A stretch of DNA of 64,000 nucleotides from Scolanthus callimorphus (taxonomy: Eukaryota; Cnidaria; Anthozoa; Actiniaria; Edwardsiidae): positions 14,425,646-14,489,645 of the forward strand of contig CM066919.1 of assembly GCA_033964015.1 (NCBI GenBank), read 5' to 3'. The position numbers were made by a program, and so were the translations under genes. Shown here in pieces: positions 25,301 to 37,300 of the stretch. The notes beneath the pieces are model-generated. The model did no database searches and had not been told where the DNA came from. It worked only from the letters and a program-made list of their open reading frames with translations. Position 1 is the first letter of the stretch; each line of letters begins with the position of its first letter.

Positions 25301-28300
25301 CTGTTTTAGCGTAGACTGCGTTCGTAGCCTGATTGGAGGAAACCTGGCGGCAAAATTTTAGCGGTTACATAATAATCCTTTATTCCACTTAAACCTTACT
25401 AGGTACATGGGAAGCACATACATATTCATAACAACTCAAATTGACACATTAAATCACATATAAATCTAGCTGTTAAAGGAATTATCGATTCATCTATCAT
25501 AGATACACAATAAACAAATATATCTCTATCACTGAAAAGAGAGAACGTTGAATTCACACCCTTCAGGCTGTGCAAAAAGTAACTCCTTATTTTAGAAATT
25601 TTTTCATTTGAACAAAACGAAAAATAATGTAATTCATCTCCGACCTCATCTAAATCACAGAACGCACACTTCCTCAAGTTATAATCGGTCCCCGTGTATC
25701 GTCAAGCTTCAACCGGGAATCGATGTGCAGAAACTCTAAATCTTGTAACCGCTTGTCTACACTGGACATTGACTACAGAAGATAAATAACGAGAAAACTC
25801 TAATCGTGGTTTAACAAGATTCAGAGTTTGCAACTTTCTGGAAATTTGGATCTGACTTTTCCATTCCACATCAAAACATTTATTCAAAGAACTTTTCACA
25901 CGGTTCGAGATTGATCCAATGCTCTCATATGGAAGATCGCTTAGTTTTCCTAAACCTCCCAAACTCAATAGAAAATCTGAAATAATAAACATTAATTTCA
26001 TCCCTGCTGACACATCCAACCTAGATTTTCTGTAATTCGGTGTTGAATATCTGGGATTTGACCTATCTGGGCTGTGAAAACAAGCAAACAAAAGCAAATG
26101 TGAATGAAAACATGTGCACTGGCGAAAAGGGCGAATGTACTTATTTGGGATGATACTAGTTCGGGGAATTCCAGCTTCTTCATTTAAACTGTGTCAAAGC
26201 TCTCTTGGTTAATTGAACCGTCGTTCAATTAGTGACTTTTTTCCGTTATAGTTTGCAGAATACTCGAGCAAGAGAAAACAGCCCACAGAGAGTTAAAGAA
26301 AACCTGGCAGATGGCAAACGACCAATTCCTTGAGAGCCAAACGATACAGAACAAGGACTACACTAGAGTGTGGAGTATACTTACACCTGAACAAAAGCAA
26401 ACAATAGATGAGCTACGTGGAAATGATTCTACGGTGGTGAATGACTTGGTAGATAGTGCCACACCCAAATCGCCAGTGCCGTCACTAGAGGTGCGACATT
26501 GTCGGTAGCGTTTTCTGCGTTTCGCTGTCTACCCATCTTCATTTCGCGCGCCATTGTTTCTACGTTCTGAACTTTATTTTTCGTGCTTTACGCAGAAATG
26601 TAACTCAACCAAAAAATATTTACTCACTTTACATGTTTAGCAACCTTAGAGATTTACTGACGATCTTACTGCCGTCATTTTCCGTCTAATTTTAGAATTG
26701 AAAAACGAATTTTATAGTGCAGCCAAATTTATGAAACTCTTGATTGTCTGGTACTGTACCGATGTTTTGCCTACTACGTTTCCTTTCCTTCTTTGTGCAG
26801 TCTAGTCAGCAGTCATTTCCTCACCTGCCCGATGAATTGTCTATTGAGACCCCTATACAAGACGGCCCGCTGGATCGGGAGGAGGAGCATGATGAGGAGA
26901 TAGGGGAAGAGAGGGGAAGAAAAAGGGCTCACTCGGCCACGGATGCTATTGAACTAGAAGGTATGTGCATCGGCCTATCTATACTATTATAATCGGCGGG
27001 GATTATGCAAGCCTATTTACGGTGAGGTATAATCTAGATTATTATTCAACACATCGATGCACTGCCCAAATATGGTCAAAGGAAGCCCGACAGCTGTCGT
27101 TTGTACATGACAAATATCCTGCGATATCCGTCGCTAAAGCAAATTCAGTTTTGTTGATTGATTTCGTGAAAAAGATACGCAAAAAGGTGAAAAAAAGAGA
27201 AAAATGCTTAGTTAGTCGTTTTGCTAAAGTCGACAGCAATGATATTGACAGTGCCGTTCCTAAAAACACAAAGAAAGCGACGAAATTTGCGATGAAAATC
27301 TTTAATGGTAGGTAAAATTTACATTGTTTACATTTTGCTTGCAATTTTTCAAACAATTTATACCATTCGTACTTTTCTTACAAATTCACCAAATCTATAA
27401 ATTTCAGAGTGGTTCGCAGAACAAAACGAGTTTTCAAAGCCATTGGAAGAGATGGACAAAGTTGAGACGAGTCAGTGCCTTGAGAAATTTTACGTGAGCG
27501 TACGACAACAAGTCATCGAGCCTCCGAAGTATCAGAGCTGGAATTGATCGATATTTGAACAGTTCTGAAGTGAGACAAAATTTCAGCATTATATCTGACC
27601 CGATGTTCATTCAAGCAAACAAAGCCCTAGATGCCTTCCTGAAAAATGGGCGAAAAGAGGGGAAAATTGCCTGTGTAGTTCACAAAGATACACTCAACCG
27701 CGAGACCGTCGAGAAGTTGTTTGCGACCGGTCAGCTCGGCATCAAGGATTCTTTGTGTCCAGTTCAGCTACAAAATACTGCATGGTTCTATTTGACCCTC
27801 TTTTTTTGGAAAGCGAGGAAGAGAAAGCCAGCGACAGATGACTAAGAAGATGCTCATCCTTCGCACATGCCCGAATGAAGATCGACGGTATTATGAGATC
27901 GACCGTAAGTGAGTTGCAGGCGCCCTTCCAAACACCAAAAACATCAAGGCGGTCTTCCAGACGACGAAGGCGAGTCCAATGGCAAAATTTTTGAAAACCC
28001 AAGCTCTGACAGGTGTCCGGTGGAAACAGTGAAGAGCTATCTAAGTCATTTGAACCCAGAAGGAGAGTTCCTCTTTCAGAAACCACGCTCGACCGAAGCG
28101 AAGAGCTTCAACCCAGCAGTACAACAAATCTGGTATGCCAAAGCGCCCATTGGAGACCGAACACTCGGCGAGATGATGAAAAACATGACAACCAAGGCTG
28201 GGATTTCCCCTTATCTTACAAATCATTCTGTAAGAGCTACCACCATCACAGTGCTGGGCGAACAAAATGTACAAAGTCGCCAGATTCGGGCCCTCACGGG

Positions 28301-31300
28301 TCATAAAAGCGACACAAGCATAGATTCCTATAACAGCCGGCCATCGCTGAATCAGTTCCAGCAAATGTCTAATGCCCTCTCGTCATTTGTCTCTGGCGAA
28401 AATTCCGCTATGCCTGTTTCTATTCAGCCATCTTCAGCGAATCCTACTCCACTGCAGCAACTTCCAACAGCACATCAAACCAGCAGTTTAACCTCGCAAA
28501 CCAACTGCAGCCTCAAGGATCTTTCTTCAACTGTACATTTAACATTTCGAACAATTTCACTTTCTCCAAGTAATTTTGTGCGATACTCGTGCAAGGAATG
28601 GCTAAAACACGGATCCGCGGATCTTTGAAGTGATTTTTCTGCTCTTTTTGAAAGTTGTAGAACATTTGATCAGTTTTCTAACACAACTGATGACGTAATT
28701 GTGACGTTTACTTTCCCACGATTCTCATTTGCTTAGATCGTAACTGCGCGAAAACACGGCAAACGCGCCTTTTTTGTCATTCATCACAGCTTTGATTGCA
28801 AATAAAAGACATTTCATTATTTAAAAAAAAATTCCTCGATTATGTTTTGTGCTATCGATGTGTTGAATAATAAAACCATTATCCTGCTCGATTTTGCAGA
28901 ATATCGTCTGATTTAGCCAACTCGGGACTTTGTCCCTCGTCGGCTAAGTATCAGACGATATTCTGCGCAATCTCGCAGGATAATGGTTAATTGTAGGAGA
29001 AATAGGAGACGAGATTTAACAAAGCAATGTCTCTTTATTCACTCCTCAAATACAGTGATTTTAAAGTAAACATAATATGAACGTGACGTAACCATGGTAA
29101 CCTCGCTTCCACATTGCCCCATCGGTACCGCAGGCTCACGTCTTTGAAGTGAACGGAACATCAGAAAACCTGAAGGAAACTAAAACCAACAATGCAATAT
29201 AAGGGAAAGGGAAAGGGCGGGATTGCATTGTTAAATCTCGTCTCCTATTTCTCGTATAATCTAGATTATACCTCACCTGTAAACAGGCTTGCATAATCCC
29301 CGATTATACTTCGAAATACTTGCCTCAATTTAACAGTGCATGTTCAAAGCAAGGCCTAAGTCCCGCTAGAGAGTATAGCTCTTCCTGTGGTTGAGTCGAA
29401 GTGTGGCCTATAATAAAAAGTTGTAAATGTGTGTTCTTGAGACCAATCTGCAAAATGTAGAATATCTGAGATTGAGAACCCCTGTTTACTGGCCTCTGTG
29501 GAGACAGCTCCACGAACAGAGTGTCCCTTAAAAACTGAGGTGTCAATACCCGAGAGGTTCATAAGTTCCCTCATCTACCTAGCTAAGCTGGCAGAAGTAA
29601 CTGGCTTGTGTGGTTCGATATAAGACAAGAAAAGTTTGTCCGGTTTAGAAGGGTCGGTTGGCCGCCAACCCTTTGTCCTTATCTCGTATGTTTTGAGGCA
29701 TTCACAAATGCAGAGATTCTTGTTACTTTGGAAGCTCGCATGAAAACATGTCTTGGGTTCTTGCCCTTTTTTTGACATTTTTAGTTAACTCGGCGAGTTT
29801 GAACTCTACGCCCTCTGGTAAAAAACGCCTAACCCGTAAGTATCTTGCAGCCAACCCTGATGCCCTGTCTGGGCGAGTAAGGGCGAGAAGGCCAAGCAGC
29901 TTATATGTCAAGTGTTTGGAGGACAACTCTTCATTAGGACCAAGGGAAGCAATGAACTGTACCATTCTAGGAACTTCCCATGTTGAAGCATAGCGCTGTT
30001 GGGGTGGGCGGAGCTGGAAAATGCCTTTTAACATCTGGCATACTAAGAGATGGGAACCCACTTTATGACCATCGATTTGGGGGAGAACAGCCGAGAGAGC
30101 TGATCTGTAAACATTGATGGATCTATGACTCTCTGCCCTCCTGATACTGATCAGAGAGAAAGTCAACTATATTGCAGGGTGGCGAAAGGGGATTTGTAGC
30201 GACCCTTTTACTACACCAGCTACACCATTTAGTCCATACAGAGGCATAGACACTACTGGTGTTTTTCCTCGATGCTGCCAGGAGGATTTCTCTAGCTTTG
30301 TCAGATATGCCTGCCTCCTGGTAGCCACTGTGGATAGAAGCCACCCAGCTAGCTGTAGGTGTTCTAGAGGGTTGGATTCGTTCGACTGTGTTAGTAGGCC
30401 CTTCTGGGCTGGTAGGAGCAGGGGGAAATCTATGCAAAGGTCCAGCAGTAGAGGGTACCACGGTTGTGCTGTCCACACCGGGGCTATCAGAACAAGATGA
30501 GAGACCTGCTGTCTCTGCATTTATTGTAGGCAAAGACCTATCAGAGCAAACGGGGGAAAAGCATAGACTCGGAATCTGCTCCAGTCCAGGGTAAATGCAT
30601 CGGTAAATGTTCCTAGGGGGTCTCCAACTCACAAATTGTTCTATTTGGTATGTCAGTCGAGAGGCAAACAGGTCGATCTCTAGGGGCCCCCATATTAGAA
30701 GCAATTGGTTGAAGACTGTTGGGTTCAGTCTCCAGTCGCTTGAGTCCAGGAAGACTCTGGACTCTCTGTCTGCTTCCGGGTTGAGGACCCCTGGAATGTG
30801 CTGGGCTCTAAACGGCACATTGTGAGTTAGACACCAGTCCCACAGGTCCTTTGACAGACGTGTCAGGAGGGATGAGTGTGTTCCCCCCATTTTGTTGATG
30901 TAGGATACTGCTGTAACATTGTCCATGAGTAAGAGAACTTGAGCTTTTATCCTGTCCTTTGTAAAAGTTCTTATGGCTAGGGAACCAGCTTGGAGCTCTA
31001 GGTAATTGATATGGAAGGAGGATTCCTTTTGAGAGCATTTCCCCCCTGTTGATACCCCTTGGCAGTGGGCTCCCCAACCTAGTAGGGATGCATCTGTTTC
31101 TATCACTAGATCTGTAAGGTCCTGTAGCAGGGCTTTCCCATTCCATGCTATCAGGTTGTCCCTCCACCATGTTACCTCTTGCGGGGCTAACTGGTCCACT
31201 TGGACCGTTGTTTCGTATGACTGCTTTGTTCGCAGTGATGCATGTTTTGCCTGCTGGAGGTAACGATAGTGGAGAGGTACTGGGAATACTGCCTGGATGG

Positions 31301-34300
31301 ATGAGGAGAGGAGGCCCAGGAATTTTGACAATTCCCTAACTGTTGTTATAGGGTTGTTTATAAGCTGTTGGCATTTTGACGTGATCTTTCGTATTTTGTC
31401 CCTTGGTAGGCTTAGACTGAGGCTTATTGAGTTTACCAAAAAGCCCAGAAACTCCATTTGATTGGAGGCTTCTAGGACTGACTTCTTGTAGTTTACTACA
31501 AAGCCTAGTTCCTCTAAAAAAGCTTAGGGTCATGGTAGCGTGCTGATTCACTAGTTGTTTTGAGCTGGCCATAAGGACGATGTCGTCTAAGTAAGCTATT
31601 AGACGAAGTCCTCTCTGCCTTAGAACTGCCCAAACTGGTTTGAGAAGTTTTGCAAATACCCGTGGGCTGCTTGCCAAGCCAAAGGGGAGGCATGAACATT
31701 CCAGAAGGGAGCCCTTCCATTGAAACCGAAGGAGTCTCTGATGGCTCTCGTGTATAGGTACTGTCAGGTATGCGTCCTGTAGGTCTAATTTTACCATGAA
31801 GTCCCTTTTTGTTAACAGATCCTTTAGCATTAAAACTGATTCCATCTTGAAATGTTCGTAGGGTATGAAACGGTTTAGAGGTTTCAGATTTATGACTGGT
31901 CTCAGACCTCCCCTTTTTTGGAACCACAAAAAGTGTACTTGGGGGGGGGGGGGGTTCCAGGGGTTCCGGAACCCCCCTCTCCCACAGCGGAACCCCCCCT
32001 CGCCTCTGTTCTGGACCGACTTATTACTAAAATTCGGTAAATATTTAATCGACAGCAAATACAAGCTCCAATAAAATGTAGCAAATTTCTTCAAACGCTA
32101 GTTTTTCCCCGAGATCAATATTTTTGGCTGGGTTTCCTGTGGCGAGAACGCAAAAAAACGTCCGATTTATGTGGAGTTTTTATTTTTTTAATTTTGGAAC
32201 CCCCCTCAGCATAAGTGCTGGCTACGCCCCTGATTCTGGGTCTTCTAGCGTCACGAAGTGACGGGCTGTTTTCTTGTACATATTATGATACCTTTTAGCA
32301 CCAAACGGAAACACAAATAAATTCTTCTTGGGAGAACTTGAGCTGCTCGCAGGCCAGATCCTGTATTCGACTAAAAAGAGCAGGGTGGGTCTTAATTTAG
32401 GACAGACCACAGGCAACACCAGGTCTTCCCTGTACAGCCCATCTAATGGCCTGCGTGGAAGCGTGACTGACTTAGCCTTTCATTCTGAGCAAACAGCAAA
32501 CGTCTTTTCTTACCAAGACTCTGGGATGCATGGGTTTAGTCTGGGTGTGGCAAGCTGAAGCAGACAAATTAACGAGGAGCCCCTTCACCTTTTGTGCTAA
32601 AGCGGAACATATGCATGTTATGTATTGACTGCGAGGGCCGTTTGTTGTTTGTCTGATTGCGTTGCATGTGAAGGCCATTTGTTGTTTGTGTGCTTGCGTT
32701 GCATGTGAGTGCCGTTTGTTGGTTAGTTTGCTGACCTCGTGACGAATCGTGCCGTTGTAACTTTCAAAACCATTTCGCGGCGATATCTTATAAGCAATCC
32801 AGTTTCAGAGTTCACATGAAGGGGCCTTGGCACTAACGAATAAGAGCAAGGGGCCGTTTCTCCAAACTCCCGGTAACCTACCTACCTCTAACTTACCCGT
32901 TAACACCTCCCGATAAAAATGTGGTGTTTCTTTAAACTCCCGTTATTTTCGGAGTCGTAAAACAATCTTTTAAAAAATCTTTAAAAAAATCGTAGATCAC
33001 CCGGCTTTTTTACGGGAGGTCTTGACCCTCCCGTTAATTACCGTTGAAGTCGTTAAAAAAGGTCAAAAATTGAAAAAAAATTTCTTGTGAAATTTGCCAC
33101 CCTAGTTGAAGCTTAGTTATTCAGTTAGACTCTGCCAAGTTGAAGTTGCCAAAAGTTCACCTCTTTCTCCTTCAAAACTAACCATTTTTCGACCTGCCTT
33201 GGACCTGTCTCGTTTTGCTCCCTTCGCAGTGGCAAGTTACAAGTACACTTCTAACAACAACAACAAATTTATTTCGAATAGAATAGAAAATTTTCATAAG
33301 GAGCTCAAACCCGCAGATAGCAAGCTAGTCGAGGCGGGAAGAACACTACATAGTCAATAATTATAATATGAGAAGGAAAAAATACAGAACACAGTGAACA
33401 ACTGGAAATGTAGGAAATACAAAAATAGATTTACATTTAAATTATCATCACTGAAGAAGGCTGCCTTTTTTTAGAGGAGGGAAGCAAAAGGGGAGAATCG
33501 GAAATTTTGTTATTGTAACTTAGTTATTGCATCCACAATGTCAGAGGTATGGAGGTATAATAGTCCAGTCATTCTATGGTTTGACCCGTCACTAATTGCA
33601 ACAGAAGGTTTTTCTTCACAATATTGGTCAGTTGAACGTACTAAACAACATACTAAAAGTCCTAAAAAATCCTAGCACGGGAAAGCCTCTAAAATGAGCA
33701 TCATTGATACGCGCGCTCTCCTGCAACATGAAAACGAGGCTAAAACCGGAAGTAGCGCTATTTTGCCCGTTTTAATAGTATTTTCTTCCCGATTTTCGAG
33801 GATTTGTCGTAATTCTATGAATGACAAGCTGTTTAATCAATTAATTATGGTATTTGCATATCATTTACGCTTAAAATGAGTGTTTTGGGTTTTCGGTCTT
33901 CTCCGCTTCCCTCATATATTAATTGTTTACGAAGTTTTTTCAACATAAACATTAACAAAGGCGACAAAAAAATATGAAACAGCTCTAAGGTTATCGTTTT
34001 TGTTTCAATAGTCAATAATAAATGTATTTAAAGGTAAAAGCAGTTCAAAAGGGAAAAAAAATGTCCCGAGATCATCATTAATCGGGGAGTTGCAGAGTCC
34101 CTTTTGCAGTGGCAACATGAGGCGGGTGTGATCATTCTGTTATACTTGCGGCAAGGAGTAATGATCGTAGTGTGCTACATCCTGTTAGTGCTACATCCTG
34201 TGGTATAGTTGCATCTTATAATGCGTAGGTTGTCTGGCGCTCAACCAACAGCTCTTCCCCCTGCAGCCGCGATCTCCTCTCGAGTGCTATAATTCTGCTG

Positions 34301-37300
34301 GAACACGTTGACGTGCTCTCGGAAACAATCGAATAACATGAAATTCTGGAGTGACGCGCCACTGTAGTGTAGTTTCGCGAAGTCGTGTCCCATCCCAGGG
34401 ACATGTGTAAGGAATATTCCGACACACCTCCACTCCTAGCTGAGCTCGAATTTTCAGGACGTTCCAAACGCGTCACAAAGTGTTGCCCTTTTGCTAGGGG
34501 ATGAAATACAAATTCACTACCGCCTGGTATGGTGTTGGGGTGCGACCGCCTGGTATGGTGTAAAATAAACGAACAAGTTGAAGTGATCCCCCTCTGAAAG
34601 TACTATGAATAACGCTCCTTAGAGCTGTTAAAAGTTTTCGTCATCCCCCACAACTCCCAATTTGAACTAGTGCTAGGCAGTTCAAATAGGAAGCATAAAG
34701 GCCATGGCATGCCTCTTTCGGTGCGCGTGGTTTTGATAAAGGCATTTTATCAAGCCCAGAAAAAATGTAGGAGAAAATGCCATTTTGTATATAGTTGACA
34801 AACCAGGTAGACTGTTTTCTTCCTCCTGCGCCGTAAATTAATCATAACCTTTTCTAAGAGTAGGATAGGTGAATCCTACGATGTGCGTGAAGCGCGGAAC
34901 AAATGACGCAAAGCGCGATGCAAGTTTTATCGTATCCAGTTCTGAAAAATGCAAATGAATAAAAGTTGCTGCAATTGGTTGCAGCTACCCCTCTTTCGAG
35001 AGATCCCCCTTTCGCTCGCCCAAACATAGAAAAATCATACTACTCCTCCTGGCGATAAATGATGACCAGCCCTTGACGTGCGGCGCCTTTGTTGTAACAA
35101 GAAGGAGTTTGGTTTTAGCGGAGGTTATTTACACGATCAAAATTCTGTTATTTGTGCCCGGATTGCCACAATATCATCACCGCGCTCTTCGCTAGCATTA
35201 TTTGTTCATGTACTCCTTTTTTTTTTCCAGTATGACCATTACATCCGTCCTATTGGCTGCGCATTGCTCACTGCAAATCAGGGCAAACTTCAGCCATTTG
35301 GGGTTCGGATTTATTTGCTGGCAGTGTACCAGCGGCAAAGAAAAAAATGTCATTTGAATTCCAAGTTGAGAAAAAAAAAGATTTCAAAAAGATTCAAGAT
35401 GATTTCAAATGTCGCACCCCGTGTAAGCTTGACACCAAAACAAACATGTGCTCTCTACGCGAACGAGCAGGGATAGGTGGCCCGTGTAACAGCGCTATCG
35501 TAGTGCGTATGCAAACCGCAAACAGAAATTAGTATGTTAGTCTCTCGACAGAGCAGCTCAGGGCCGCACTTGGGCCGACTTGTCTGACTTTGCGATATGA
35601 AGCTTTGCCAGCTGATTGACTAAAACACAACAGCGCCGACGAGCTGCCTTAGCGCTGTCTTTTTTGCCACACTTTTGAAGGAACAATTACAAACAATAGA
35701 ATTCGCTGTCAATCAAAATATAAACTCTAAACAGAGGCAGAGATAGGAAAGCAATGGCAAACCTATTTCACGCCAGTGCTACCCAGGCCAGGGAGGGAAG
35801 GGGGATGATTGATAAGGAAAAGCGGACCAACGCAATTTTATTGAGAAACCGCTGTCAAAAGTCGCTAGGAAGAGCAAGTATAATAACTGCCTGTATGCCA
35901 AAGTTATCGCAGTCTTCTGTTTTGACCATTTAATCACTAATTAATCATTTTTTAGTATCCATTCTCTTTGTCTTTGCTCCTCTGAAATAATATGATACAA
36001 AATTATTGGCTAGAACCACTTGACTCGTCCGTGTAATCAGTGAATGTAGCGTTCAGTACAAGAAAATAAACTTTTGAAAAACTCATGCTCATTGTTTTTC
36101 TAAAATTGCTCTTTTAAAATCGAAGAATTCGATATTTCTACATAGAATACATTGCCATGAAATGGCTCAATATAAATTTGGAAAAAACACTCGCAGTCGC
36201 CTTTATTAATGTGTGCATAATTAGCAGGGAAAACCCTCACTGCTAATCCCGCGTACTCTCGACAAAACTGCTCCAGAGAGTTGAGTTGACGGCTGGTTCT
36301 TTGGTATGTTTAGCTGTAGAAAGATAATTCTAATCTACATTTAGTAACTGAGGCAATTCTTCCCGAGCTTGTGTGGCGGCAAAGAAACGCAACACTTTTA
36401 GTAGTGACGGGCTTCCCCCAATTAGGTAGCTAGACCTTCGCATTTCGTAGCAGATTCAATCAACTTTATTTTATATTCATAATAATGTAATCTCAGTTTG
36501 TTTGAGGCAGATTGTGGTGTCAAAACATGCGAGCAAGAAAATTGCGAACATTCTATTAATGCTCAACTTGCTCAAGAAATTTTCAGCAAGAAATACTCAG
36601 CAGTTTGAGAGAAAAATAAAAAAATGAAATAAAACTTAGTCTACATGATTAATATTAATATTAGGATTGAAATTTTGGATATCATTTGGACATTTCCTTG
36701 TACAAAAGAAAGAAATATTGGATAATATTTAGGAAGAATTATGCACAGCCTCGTTTTCATGCAGAAAAAAAATCATCTCCAAAGCGACCTAAAAAACGCT
36801 ATTTTTCACCGTGTTCCCGTGATAGGATTTCTTAGGACTTTTGGTATGTTATAAAGGGGGACTTCCTGCACCTGAAACCGTCGAGAAACCTTCTGTTGCA
36901 ATTAGTGACAGGTTGACCCCTTTTTTTCCATAGAATGACTGGACTATAATCATTGATTAGACGTGAGCACCCGGAATTGTTTTTCCTGCCACTCCGACAA
37001 CCTGCACCAATCAGGTGCGACCATCTCGATTCTCAACCAATTAAGTTCATTCTTTTGACAGCTTAGCTGTCATTCAGTTTGACATCTTGCTAGCCAGAAC
37101 GTAAACAAATGATCAACAATGCAGTGCACAGTGCACAACTTGACTACTAAATGCTCATGTTTTTGCACATTTTAGCTGATTTCTTACCTTTATTTGCTGG
37201 AAATACAAACTTGGAGATACACACTGTCGTGTATCATCGACAAATTGTTGACTTTTTCGTTAATTCATTGCCTTGTTTGCAAAGTATTTGCAAAGGCTAG

